Below are positions 1-8,555 of a stretch of DNA of 49,918 nt, one piece after another. The DNA comes from an uncultured Succinatimonas sp. (lineage in GTDB: Bacteria > Pseudomonadota > Gammaproteobacteria > Enterobacterales > Succinivibrionaceae). The notes beneath the pieces were generated by a model. It had not been told where the DNA came from and did no database searches. It saw nothing but the letters and a program-made list of their open reading frames with translations. The position numbers and the translations under genes were made by a program. Location: positions 1-49,918 of the forward strand of contig CAJKNC010000002.1 in the NCBI GenBank assembly GCA_905201175.1, given 5' to 3'. The number at the start of each line of letters is the position of its first letter. Positions within the stretch are counted from its first letter, which is position 1.

Positions 1-106
1 ATTTGATATACTCTGTTTGCAGATTTTATAAGCCTTGAGAAATTTAAACTCAAGCTTAGTAAATTTTCTCAAAAATCAAGAAATCCCTTTTTTCATCTTG
101 ATAAAT

Positions 107-112
107 TATAAT
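107..112 (+). promoter_or_regulatory. possible -10 box upstream of mutS
   Basis: A TATAAT hexamer lies 74 bases before the mutS start, with no convincing -35 box at 16-18 bases. The 1-185 region also holds a CTTGAG/CTCAAG inverted repeat (34-39 and 49-54) and a CTCTTATAAGAG palindrome (129-140). I see no gene in it. Confidence 0.25.
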
Positions 113-185
113 AACCAAAAAAAGTCCCCTCTTATAAGAGATAAACGCTTAATGCGTTTTATTCTAAAATTTAGAAGATAAAACC

Positions 186-2768
186 ATGTCGCAGTTACCA
201 TCACTTGAAACAGCTACTCCAATGATGAGGCAATACCTCGAGATTAAGCATAAATATCCTGATACCCTAGTATTCTATCGTTTAGGGGATTTTTACGAAC
301 TATTTTATGAAGATGCAAAAAAAATCGCAGCTCTTTTAGACTTAACTCTAACTCGTCGAGGAACTAATAATGGCGCTCCTATACCAATGGCAGGAGTTCC
401 TTTTCACGCCGTAGACAGCTATATAAGCCGCCTTATAAAATTAGGAGAATCAGTAGTAATCTGCGAACAATCCGGGGATATAAATAAAAAAGGTCCCATG
501 ACCAGACAGGTAAGCAAGATCATTACCCCAGGTACAGTAACAGACGAGGGCATAGCGCCTGAACATCAAGATAATTTAGTTGCTGCAGTATATAAAAGTA
601 AGCATTATTATGGCTTTGCCTATTTAAGTTTGGGTTCAGGCTTATTTAAAACCGGCATCTGCTCTTCCTTAAAAGATCTGCAGCTTTACATACAAAAAAT
701 TTATCCGGCAGAATTAATCTATCCGGAACAGTTTAAGGAAATCAGTGCATTTTCAAAAATTATTTCCCAAAAAAGCTTACCTGCCTGGAATTTTGATAAA
801 GAAAGCTGCTACAGGCTATTATGCAGACAGTTTGCTACAGACAGCTTAATTGGCTTTGATATTGAAAATTTAGACGAAGGCATCTGTGCAGCTGGAGCGC
901 TGTTATCTTATGTAAAAAGCACTCAAAACGTACCTCTTTATCATATCAGATCAATAAAACGTGATGATGCTTCTCGCAACGTTATCTTAGACACCACAGC
1001 TATTCGCAATCTTGAGCTCTTAACTAACTTAAGCGGCAATAGTCAGGGCAGCTTGCTTAAGGCTTTAGATCATACCATCACGCCTATGGGAGAGCGCCTC
1101 TTAAAAGCGACTATAGTTTCGCCTTTAAGGGACAATCAAAAGATCAATATTCGCTTAAATCTAGTTGAGGCTTTAGTCGGCTTCAATTGCGATCTCTTAG
1201 ATGAAAAATTAGCAGGCATAGGAGACATAGAAAGAATCACAGCCCGCATAGGACTTGGCTCTTCGCGCCCAAAGGATCTTTCCAATCTCAGATTATCCTT
1301 AGAGGCAATCCCAGAGATAAAAGAACTTTTATTAAAAAGTAATAATAAATATCTAATTGAATATGCTCAAAGACTAAATCCTTTAAGCTCTATTAAAGAA
1401 CTCCTCTCTAAAGCTATTCTAGAGGAGCCATCTACATTTTTGCGCGATGGTAATGTAATTGCTCAAGGTTATAACGCTCATTTAGATGAGCTGCGCTCCT
1501 TAATGCAGGGCTCTGGAGATATTTTAGAAAGCATAGAGAAACGAGAAAAAGCCTCTACAGGAATAAATACCTTAAAAGTAGGATTTAATTCTGTGCATGG
1601 CTATTTTATAGAAATTCCTCGATCTCAAGAAAGAAAAGTTCCTGAAGGCTATATACGTCGCCAAACATTAAAAAACAATGAACGCTATATAACTCCAGAA
1701 CTAAAAGAACTGGAAGAAAAAACTTTACGTGCCAAGGACGAATCTTTAGCTTTAGAAAAAGAAATTTTTGAAGGTATTTTAAAAAATCTGCAAGAACAAA
1801 TAGCATCATTAAGTGAGCTCTCGGCAAATATTGCATCTTTAGATGTATTATCAGGATTTGCTAAATGTGCCGTTTTGCATGATTATGTACGCCCGCAGAT
1901 TTCTTCTGAAAATATTATAAAAATTGAAAATGGGCGCCATCCAGTAATTGAAACCATTTCAGATAAACCTTTTATTCCCAATTCAGCAGATCTTTCCTCA
2001 GATAAAATGCTGATTATTACCGGACCAAATATGGGCGGCAAATCTACCTTTATGCGGCAATGCGCACTTATCTGCATTATGGCTCGCTGTGGCAGCTTTG
2101 TGCCGGCGCAAAATGCTGTTATCGGCGATATTGATCGTATTTTTACGCGTATCGGAGCCTCGGACGATCTGTCTTCCGGACGTTCTACCTTCATGGTCGA
2201 AATGGAAGAATCCGCTTCCATATTAAATAACGCTACAAATAAGAGCTTAGTTATTATGGATGAAGTAGGACGCGGAACCTCTACTTACGAGGGAGCTGCT
2301 CTAGCTGAGGCTATTGCAAACTATCTCTGCAAGCATTGCGGCTGCTTTGCCTTATTCTCCACTCATTATCCCCAGATTGCTAAACTTGCAGAAACGCTTC
2401 CTAAAGTCCGCAATATCTGCTTTAAAGCGCAAAAAAGTTATGGAGAAATCGTTTTTTTATATAAAGCAGATCCCGGCGCTCAAAATTATGCTTACGCTGT
2501 AGAGGTAGCCCGCTTAGCCGGGGTACCCGATGAAATCACAAATGAGGCTGCAGCTAACATTGAGAAGAATTTAACTGCAGATAAAGAACTAAATAAGAAT
2601 TTAAAAGAGGTTAATTCTGAAACAGCTAATCAAGATAAGGAGCGTTATGTAAAAGATCATCAGTGCCTAAAGCAGCTTCAAGAAAAGCTTCAAGCACTAA
2701 ATATAGATGAGCTTACGCCGATACAGGCTCTTAACCTTTTATATAAAATTAAAAAAGATATATGTTAA
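186..2768 (+). CDS. mutS: DNA mismatch repair protein MutS
   Basis: MutS recognises base mismatches and small loops and starts methyl-directed repair with MutL. The mismatch-wedge motif is present near the N-terminus (F36-Y37-E38 within GDFYELF). The C-terminal ABC-type ATPase has a Walker A GPNMGGKST near residue 612 and a Walker B VIMDEVGRGTST near residue 688. At 860 residues it is the usual length for MutS1, with the connector, lever/clamp, ATPase and helix-turn-helix regions all represented. It is the only plus-strand gene at this end. It converges with rpoS and their stop ends overlap by 4 bases, so there is no room for a separate terminator. The mutS-rpoS neighbourhood is also known from enterobacteria. 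Confidence 0.98.
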   Translation: MSQLPSLETATPMMRQYLEIKHKYPDTLVFYRLGDFYELFYEDAKKIAALLDLTLTRRGTNNGAPIPMAGVPFHAVDSYISRLIKLGESVVICEQSGDINKKGPMTRQVSKIITPGTVTDEGIAPEHQDNLVAAVYKSKHYYGFAYLSLGSGLFKTGICSSLKDLQLYIQKIYPAELIYPEQFKEISAFSKIISQKSLPAWNFDKESCYRLLCRQFATDSLIGFDIENLDEGICAAGALLSYVKSTQNVPLYHIRSIKRDDASRNVILDTTAIRNLELLTNLSGNSQGSLLKALDHTITPMGERLLKATIVSPLRDNQKINIRLNLVEALVGFNCDLLDEKLAGIGDIERITARIGLGSSRPKDLSNLRLSLEAIPEIKELLLKSNNKYLIEYAQRLNPLSSIKELLSKAILEEPSTFLRDGNVIAQGYNAHLDELRSLMQGSGDILESIEKREKASTGINTLKVGFNSVHGYFIEIPRSQERKVPEGYIRRQTLKNNERYITPELKELEEKTLRAKDESLALEKEIFEGILKNLQEQIASLSELSANIASLDVLSGFAKCAVLHDYVRPQISSENIIKIENGRHPVIETISDKPFIPNSADLSSDKMLIITGPNMGGKSTFMRQCALICIMARCGSFVPAQNAVIGDIDRIFTRIGASDDLSSGRSTFMVEMEESASILNNATNKSLVIMDEVGRGTSTYEGAALAEAIANYLCKHCGCFALFSTHYPQIAKLAETLPKVRNICFKAQKSYGEIVFLYKADPGAQNYAYAVEVARLAGVPDEITNEAAANIEKNLTADKELNKNLKEVNSETANQDKERYVKDHQCLKQLQEKLQALNIDELTPIQALNLLYKIKKDIC

Positions 2769-3712
2769 TCATCATCTATCATGGTTTTATCAAAACCATA
2801 ATTTTCAAATAAACGCCTTAAACTTCTTAAAACTTCATTTTGAATCTGCCTTACTCGTTCTCGAGTAAGGTTAATTTGCGCTCCTACCTCTTCTAAGGTC
2901 ATAATCTCTGCATCATTAAGACCAAATCTCGATAAAACCACAATTTTCTGTTTTTCTGGCAATTCAGAAAACCATTTACGCACAATATTGACTAATTCGT
3001 GGCGATCAACATGCGCTACAGGAGATGGGATCTTAGTATCAGGAATAATATCTAAAATAGATACTTCCTTGTCCTCATCATTTCCATTAACGCTTAGATT
3101 TACAGGTAAAGTTGTATCCAGCAGAGACAATAAATTTCTAATATGCTCTGGATCCTTTCCTGTGGCCTTAGCTAAATCATTGATAGATACTGCCTTAGCT
3201 CTGTTATTATCCTGTAATTGCCGCCTAAATCTAAGAATAGTATTGATCTCCTTGATTACATGTACAGGCAAACGAACTAAACGAGATTGCGACATGATCG
3301 ACTGTTCAATGCTTTGTCGGATCCACCAGGTTGCATAAGTGGAGAATCTAAATCCGCGGTCTGGATCAAATTTTTTTACAGCGTGGATTAATCCTAAGTT
3401 GCCCTCTTCAATTAAGTCTAACATCGGTAGACCTCGGGAACGATAATCCTTTGCAATTTTTACCACTAAACGCAAATTAGAAGTAATCATAGTATCAATT
3501 GACTTCTTATCGCCCATCTTTGCAAGACGTCCGACCTTGGTCTCCTGCTCTGATGACAATAGCGGATAATTGCGAATGGAATTAAAATAACTTGAAAGCA
3601 AATCTGCGCCTTCCGCACGCAGATGCTCGTTATTTTTTTTCTCGTCACCACTCACTACAGCAGCGCTGCTTGAATATTCAGCCTGTATTCTATTCTCATC
3701 ATCCTTAATCAT
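2765..3712 (-). CDS. rpoS: stationary-phase / general stress sigma factor RpoS
   Basis: Sigma-70 family group 2 factor of 315 residues (E. coli RpoS is 330). Core-binding region 2.1-2.2 is at about residues 75-110 (LRLVVKIAKDY, LIEEGNLGLIHAVKKF). The -10 recognition region is at about 120-140 (FRFSTYATWWIRQSIEQ) and is followed by SRLVRLPVHVIKE, typical of RpoS. Region 4 with its helix-turn-helix (LEEVGAQINLTRERVRQIQ) is at the C-terminus. No long region 1.1 is present, which separates it from RpoD. An AAGGA Shine-Dalgarno sits 5 bases before the ATG. It lies 18 bases after nlpD. In E. coli the main rpoS promoter is inside nlpD, so a similar arrangement is possible here. Confidence 0.95.
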   Translation of the reverse strand: MIKDDENRIQAEYSSSAAVVSGDEKKNNEHLRAEGADLLSSYFNSIRNYPLLSSEQETKVGRLAKMGDKKSIDTMITSNLRLVVKIAKDYRSRGLPMLDLIEEGNLGLIHAVKKFDPDRGFRFSTYATWWIRQSIEQSIMSQSRLVRLPVHVIKEINTILRFRRQLQDNNRAKAVSINDLAKATGKDPEHIRNLLSLLDTTLPVNLSVNGNDEDKEVSILDIIPDTKIPSPVAHVDRHELVNIVRKWFSELPEKQKIVVLSRFGLNDAEIMTLEEVGAQINLTRERVRQIQNEVLRSLRRLFENYGFDKTMIDDD

Positions 3713-3730
3713 GAGTTTCCTTAGTTTATT

Positions 3731-4720
3731 TTATTTTGGTAAATAATTTTCAGGGTTTACAGAATTACCTTTTTTTCTAATCTCAAAATGCAGTCTGACG
3801 CTTTGAGCATCAGTAGAGCCCATCTTAGCTATAACTTGTCCGCGCTTAACATTTTGCCCTTCCTTAACCTGCAGACTTTCATTATGAGCATAAGCAGATA
3901 AATACTCATTTTCATGGTTAATAATAATCAGATTTCCATAACCGCGAAGCGCATTACCAGCATAAACTACTTGTCCTGCAGCCGCAGCACACACCTGCTG
4001 TCCCCGATTACCTGAAATATCAATGCCGTTATTGCCGTGTTCAGATGACGAATAACGTTTTATGACCTTGCCTTTTGCAGGCCACATCCAGCTGATTCCT
4101 GCAACCGTACGCGTACGTCCTGAAACTATTTTAATCTGAGAAGAGCTAGGTGAAGTCTTAGCTGCAGCAGCAGTGGTGCCTGCTACAGGCACTGCTGAAG
4201 AAACTTTAAGCTTTTGACCAACATAAATGTTGTAAGGTCTTTGTAAATGATTCTGCGAGACCAATTCATCTAAGCTCATATCATGAGCTCTGGCAATTGA
4301 GCGGGCACTATCACCGGCTTTAACTGTGTAATAATTATTGCTGTCAGATACAGGTTTGCTCTTACTTGCTGTTGTAGAGGCCTCTGACAAATTAATTATT
4401 TGTCCTACCTCAATATTATAGGGCTCATCAATACCATTTAGCGAAGCTAAGCTGCGGTAATCTTTACCATACCTAAAGGCTATAGAATAAAGAGTATCAC
4501 CTTTTACTACAGTATAAGTATTCCCTGAGTCTGCTTTAGAAACAACGCGTTGATTATTGCTGTTTTGCTCTAAAGCTCTAGTTTGATGTGAAGATCTTAC
4601 TGCAGATGCACTATACAGGCCGCTGCCTTGATTAGCATCAACTACTAAAGGAGAATACACATTATTACTTTGACACCCAGTCAAAGCTATACCCAAAACT
4701 AGAGCTAAGAGCTTTTTCAC
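3731..4720 (-). CDS. nlpD: lipoprotein NlpD, activator of cell-wall amidase
   Basis: Outer-membrane lipoprotein that activates the septal amidase AmiC in known relatives. The signal peptide ends in a lipobox LTGC with lipidated Cys16. Two LysM peptidoglycan-binding repeats follow at about 68-112 and 130-173, both with the Y-V-GD-SIA pattern; E. coli NlpD has one. A LytM/M23-like domain spans about 215-327. It is degenerate: the first metal-binding His is absent (NNGIDI instead of H-x-GxD). This is the hallmark of non-catalytic NlpD/EnvC activators. It sits between the YqaA-like gene and rpoS, as in other gammaproteobacteria. Confidence 0.93.
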   Translation of the reverse strand: MKKLLALVLGIALTGCQSNNVYSPLVVDANQGSGLYSASAVRSSHQTRALEQNSNNQRVVSKADSGNTYTVVKGDTLYSIAFRYGKDYRSLASLNGIDEPYNIEVGQIINLSEASTTASKSKPVSDSNNYYTVKAGDSARSIARAHDMSLDELVSQNHLQRPYNIYVGQKLKVSSAVPVAGTTAAAAKTSPSSSQIKIVSGRTRTVAGISWMWPAKGKVIKRYSSSEHGNNGIDISGNRGQQVCAAAAGQVVYAGNALRGYGNLIIINHENEYLSAYAHNESLQVKEGQNVKRGQVIAKMGSTDAQSVRLHFEIRKKGNSVNPENYLPK

Positions 4721-4732
4721 AACGTAAATTCC

Positions 4733-5356
4733 TTATAAAAACACCTTGTATGCTACGTATACAGAGATCAGAATAACACAAGCCCAGCCAATTCGATCTA
4801 CATACTTTGCAATTGTGTGCTCCATCTTCTCTCCGCCAAAATAAATCAAGGCTGCTTCTAAATAAAAACGCAGGCCTCTGCCGATAAAAGAAACCAATAA
4901 GAAATAAAAAATTCCTAAAAATCCAGCAGATCCTGTATTCATAACACTTTCTGCTGCCATTACTCCAGCAGTTATGGCAATTACTTTATAAGGTATAGGC
5001 GTAAACGCTCCTACGAATACCATTAAAATACCATATTCATTAGTAAACCAAGAGCGTACTACTTCCATAGCATCGCGATAATTCAAATAATCAATTAAAT
5101 CGGCGATCCACGGGTCATAAATAAAATAGCCTAAATAGTAGCCGCAAAAAGCACCTAATACTGAAGTTATAACTGTAACCGTAGCATATATATAGGAGCG
5201 TTTAGGAGCAGCTAAACACATAGGACAGAGCATAACATCCGGGGGAATCGGCCAGAATATAGACTCAATAAAGCTGTTAATACATAAAAACCAAATAGCT
5301 TTTGGATGTTTAGCTAATTTGATACATATTTCATAAATATAAGAAAATATATGCAT
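4733..5356 (-). CDS. YqaA-family (DedA/VTT-like) inner-membrane protein
   Basis: A 207-residue integral membrane protein with several hydrophobic helices and a conserved VTT/SNARE-associated core. Features include an early PIPPDVMLCPMCLA segment, a glycine-rich GAFCGYYLGYFIYD segment, and FTPIPYKVIAITAGVMA, which matches the F-x-P-x-P/G-x(3-5)-A-G motif of the DedA superfamily. COG1238/YqaA proteins are often encoded beside nlpD or pcm in gammaproteobacteria, so the context agrees. Relatives of DedA include lipid-carrier flippases, but the role of YqaA itself is not established. It lies 1 base from ispF and 12 bases before nlpD, in the same transcription unit. Confidence 0.8.
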   Translation of the reverse strand: MHIFSYIYEICIKLAKHPKAIWFLCINSFIESIFWPIPPDVMLCPMCLAAPKRSYIYATVTVITSVLGAFCGYYLGYFIYDPWIADLIDYLNYRDAMEVVRSWFTNEYGILMVFVGAFTPIPYKVIAITAGVMAAESVMNTGSAGFLGIFYFLLVSFIGRGLRFYLEAALIYFGGEKMEHTIAKYVDRIGWACVILISVYVAYKVFL

Positions 5357-5357
5357 T

Positions 5358-5831
5358 TTAAATTTTTTCGATTAAAACTACGGCACTTACAGCTATACCT
5401 TCGCCTCTTCCGGTAAAGCCTAATTTTTCAGTAGTAGTAGCTTTTATGCTTACATCAGCCAGACTGCATTTAAGATCGTCTGCCACATTTTCACGCATTT
5501 TAAGCTCATAAGGAGCCATCTTAGGCGCCTGAGCCATAATTGTGATATCACAATTAACTAAGCTATAACCTAAAGCCTGTACTTTAGCATAAACGTCACG
5601 CAGCAAGATTCTTGAATCGATATTTAAATATTTATCATCATTATCTGGATAAAAATGACCAATATCGCCTAAAGCTAAGGCTCCTAATAAAGCATCGCTT
5701 AACGCATGCAGTACTACATCTCCATCAGAATGAGCTATTAAACCCTGAGTATATGGGACTTTTACGCCGCCTAAAACACAAGGGCCTTCACCACCAAAAC
5801 GATGCACATCAAAACCATAACCTATACGCAT
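5358..5831 (-). CDS. ispF: 2-C-methyl-D-erythritol 2,4-cyclodiphosphate synthase
   Basis: Catalyses the ring-closing fifth step of the non-mevalonate (MEP) isoprenoid pathway, releasing CMP. Metal ligands are visible at the family positions: D8 and H10 in GYGFDVH, and H42 in DVVLHALSDALLGA. The HSDGD motif is at 34-38. The C-terminus has the ATTTEKLGFTGRGEGIA signature. The length is 157 residues, as in E. coli (159). Its start lies inside the end of ispD (10-base overlap), so the two are translationally coupled. Confidence 0.97.
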   Translation of the reverse strand: MRIGYGFDVHRFGGEGPCVLGGVKVPYTQGLIAHSDGDVVLHALSDALLGALALGDIGHFYPDNDDKYLNIDSRILLRDVYAKVQALGYSLVNCDITIMAQAPKMAPYELKMRENVADDLKCSLADVSIKATTTEKLGFTGRGEGIAVSAVVLIEKI

Positions 5832-6523
5832 TGATTTTCCTTATGATATCTATATAAAGCTCTAGCTAAAACTAAATCTGCAGGCGTAGTTATTTTAAAA
5901 TTCTCCGTGCTTGAGTTTACAAGCTTAGGCTTTAAGCCTAAAGCTTCTATTGCCGATGCTTCATCAGTTACGGTCAACTGCTGCTGTCGGCAATAATCTA
6001 ACGCCTTAAGTAAAAGAGCGGTTTCAAAAAGCTGCGGGGTAAAAGCTCTATATAAAAGCTTACGATCTACAGTCTTTTCAATAGTATCTGACGACGATTG
6101 CTTAATAGTATCTGCAACCGGACTTGCTAAAATCCCGCCGCAAACACCACTGTCACATAAGGACAACAGCTTTTCTAAATCTTCAGCCCTAACAAAGGGT
6201 CTTGCAGCATCGTGTACCATAACATAGCGAGTTTTAACAGCTTTTAAAGCCAAATAAACCGTATCGGCACGCTCAGCACCGCCTAATGCAGTAATAATGC
6301 GGGGATCCTTAGCACACGAAAGACTTTTAAAATAATGATCATGTGGGCTTATAGCCACAATAATGCGGGATATATGCTTACAGCATAATAATGAATTGAT
6401 AGTAGCTTCTAAAATAGAAATGGAGTCATCTAAAAGCAAATATTGTTTAGGCTTATCTGCCCCCATTCTACTGCCAACTCCTGCAGCAGGAACTACCACA
6501 TCGACTTTAACGTCATTGGGCAT
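5822..6523 (-). CDS. ispD: 2-C-methyl-D-erythritol 4-phosphate cytidylyltransferase
   Basis: Transfers CMP from CTP to methylerythritol phosphate, the third step of the MEP pathway. The nucleotide-binding loop VPAAGVGSRMGADKPKQYL is at about residues 11-29. The conserved VHDAARPFV is near residue 110 and the TDEASAIEALG segment near residue 187. At 233 residues it matches the family. It follows ftsB by 16 bases, giving the ftsB-ispD-ispF order standard in gammaproteobacteria. Confidence 0.97.
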   Translation of the reverse strand: MPNDVKVDVVVPAAGVGSRMGADKPKQYLLLDDSISILEATINSLLCCKHISRIIVAISPHDHYFKSLSCAKDPRIITALGGAERADTVYLALKAVKTRYVMVHDAARPFVRAEDLEKLLSLCDSGVCGGILASPVADTIKQSSSDTIEKTVDRKLLYRAFTPQLFETALLLKALDYCRQQQLTVTDEASAIEALGLKPKLVNSSTENFKITTPADLVLARALYRYHKENQCV

Positions 6524-6539
6524 ATTGATGTTACCAAAA

Positions 6540-6836
6540 CTAAGGTCTAGATTCGTTATGAGAATTAACGTCGATTACCCGATAAAATGTTTCTTGGGAT
6601 TTAATCATTCCCAAATCAGAGCGGGCCTGCTCTTCTACAGCAAGATTGCCTTGCTGCAGATCGGTAATTTCATCCTTAATAGCCTCGTTAATACGCTTGA
6701 TCTTCTCAGAGCGTACCTGAGCTATCTTTAAAGCCTGGGTGGTGTCTTCATACTGCACCTTCCCATTACGGCCATAATAGATATCATAAACTAAAAAGAC
6801 ACCTATTATAAATAGGATGAGGCCCACTAATTTCAT
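6540..6836 (-). CDS. ftsB: cell division protein FtsB
   Basis: A small bitopic division protein of 98 residues that forms the FtsQ-FtsL-FtsB subcomplex at the septum. It has an N-terminal transmembrane helix at about residues 3-20 (LVGLILFIIGVFLVYDIYY). A periplasmic coiled coil rich in charged residues follows at about 30-70, and then the conserved ARSDLGMIKSQETFYRVID segment. The assignment rests on this architecture and on its place between pyrG and ispD, as in E. coli apart from the absence of eno. Confidence 0.93.
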   Translation of the reverse strand: MKLVGLILFIIGVFLVYDIYYGRNGKVQYEDTTQALKIAQVRSEKIKRINEAIKDEITDLQQGNLAVEEQARSDLGMIKSQETFYRVIDVNSHNESRP

Positions 6837-6844
6837 AAATATAT

Positions 6845-8488
6845 CTAGTTCTGCTGACGTTCCTGATATTCAGAAGCAGCTTTAATAAAGCCTGAGAACA
6901 GCGGATGCCCTTGTCTTGGATTAGAGGTGAACTCCGGATGGAACTGTACACCGATAAACCACGGATGCGAAGGGATCTCAATAATCTCAACTAACTTATT
7001 ATCAGTAGATAAGCCGGCAATCTTTAAGCCCTTAGAAGTAATCTTGTCTATAAGATTATTATTAACCTCATAACGGTGACGATGACGCTCGACAATATCA
7101 TCCTTACCATACAGTTCACGAACCTTAGAGCCTGGCTGTAAATGGCATAATTGACCGCCTAGACGCATAGTGCCGCCCAGATCAGATTTATCAGTGCGCT
7201 TCTCAAGTTTGCCTGATTCATCAATCCACTCTGTAATTAAAGCTACTACAGGATATGGGGTCTTAGCATTGAACTCAGTTGAATTTGCATTTTTCATGCC
7301 AACTACGTCGCGAGCATACTCAATTAAAGCTACCTGCATGCCCAGGCATATTCCCAAATATGGGATATTATTTTCACGAGCATAGCGCGCTGCCATGATC
7401 TTGCCTTCAATTCCGCGGCTGCCAAAACCACCAGGGACTAAAATAGCATCGACGCCCTGGAAGATATCAGTACCACGGACTTCAACGTCCTCAGAGTCTA
7501 TATAACGGATATTAACGGTCAAGCGATTCTTAAGTCCGCCATGCTTTAAAGCTTCATTAACAGACTTATAGGCATCATGGAGTTCGACATATTTGCCAAC
7601 CATACCGATAGTAACCTCACCTACGGTATTTGCCTGCTGATATAAGACTTGCTCCCAATCAGAAAGATCAGCCTCTGGAGCTTTTATGCCGAAACGATCA
7701 ACTACAAACTGATCTAAATACTGACTCTTTAGTAAAGCCGGGATTTTGTAAATAGAATCGACATCCTTCATTGATATTACAGCACGCTCATTAACATTGC
7801 AGAACATGGCAATCTTATGACGCTCATGAGGAGGAATGCTGACCTCAGAACGGCAAACTAATATATCCGGCTGAATACCTATAGACAGCAATTCCTTAAC
7901 TGAATGCTGCGTTGGCTTAGTCTTAATTTCACCTGAAGTCTTTAAATAAGGAACTAAAGTCAGGTGCATAAACAAAGCATTCTGACGGCCAATATCAACA
8001 GCTAACTGACGGATAGCCTCTAAAAATGGTAAAGACTCAATATCACCTACTGTTCCGCCGATTTCGACTAAAGTAATATCATTTCCTTCAGTACCAGCTA
8101 AAATCTTTTCCTTAATAGCATTGGTAATATGCGGGATTACCTGGATAGTAGCTCCTAAATAATCACCGCGACGTTCTTTACGAATAACATCAGAATAGAT
8201 ACGGCCTGTGGTGAAGTTATTCTTTTTGGACATCTTTGAATGGATGAAGCGTTCATAGTGACCTAAATCCAAATCAGTTTCTGCACCATCTTCAGTAACA
8301 AAAACCTCTCCGTGCTGAATCGGGCTCATGGTACCCGGATCGACGTTAATATAAGGATCAAGCTTCATGATCGTAACTTTAAGGCCACGAGCTTCTAAAA
8401 CAGCGGCCAAAGAAGCACCGGCAATACCCTTGCCTAAAGAAGAGACAACACCACCGGTTACAAAGATAATCTTCGGAGATGAGGACAT
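6845..8488 (-). CDS. pyrG: CTP synthase
   Basis: Converts UTP, ATP and glutamine to CTP. The N-terminal synthetase domain begins with the family signature FVTGGVVSSLGKGI (about residues 9-22). It contains the metal-binding MKLDPYINVDPGTMSP and the EIGGTVGDIE motifs. The C-terminal class I glutamine amidotransferase has the nucleophile Cys381 in GICLGMQ and the His/Glu pair in GVQFHPEF. The length is 547 residues (E. coli 545). A GGAG Shine-Dalgarno precedes the ATG. An extended -10 promoter in the 67-base gap after relA may give it independent expression. Confidence 0.99.
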   Translation of the reverse strand: MSSSPKIIFVTGGVVSSLGKGIAGASLAAVLEARGLKVTIMKLDPYINVDPGTMSPIQHGEVFVTEDGAETDLDLGHYERFIHSKMSKKNNFTTGRIYSDVIRKERRGDYLGATIQVIPHITNAIKEKILAGTEGNDITLVEIGGTVGDIESLPFLEAIRQLAVDIGRQNALFMHLTLVPYLKTSGEIKTKPTQHSVKELLSIGIQPDILVCRSEVSIPPHERHKIAMFCNVNERAVISMKDVDSIYKIPALLKSQYLDQFVVDRFGIKAPEADLSDWEQVLYQQANTVGEVTIGMVGKYVELHDAYKSVNEALKHGGLKNRLTVNIRYIDSEDVEVRGTDIFQGVDAILVPGGFGSRGIEGKIMAARYARENNIPYLGICLGMQVALIEYARDVVGMKNANSTEFNAKTPYPVVALITEWIDESGKLEKRTDKSDLGGTMRLGGQLCHLQPGSKVRELYGKDDIVERHRHRYEVNNNLIDKITSKGLKIAGLSTDNKLVEIIEIPSHPWFIGVQFHPEFTSNPRQGHPLFSGFIKAASEYQERQQN

Positions 8489-8521
8489 TATTTACTCCAC
8501 ATAATTTAAACTTAATTTTAG

Positions 8522-8548
8522 ATTATACCATAAGCAAACAAGTCACAA
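8522..8548 (-). promoter_or_regulatory. candidate pyrG promoter (extended -10)
   Basis: On the minus strand a perfect TATAAT (8522-8527) is preceded by TG one base upstream, making an extended -10 element. TTGTGA (8543-8548) could serve as a weak -35 box at a short 15-base spacing. The site lies in the gap between the relA stop and the pyrG start, about 34 bases before the ATG. Confidence 0.5.
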
Positions 8549-8555
8549 ATGCAAA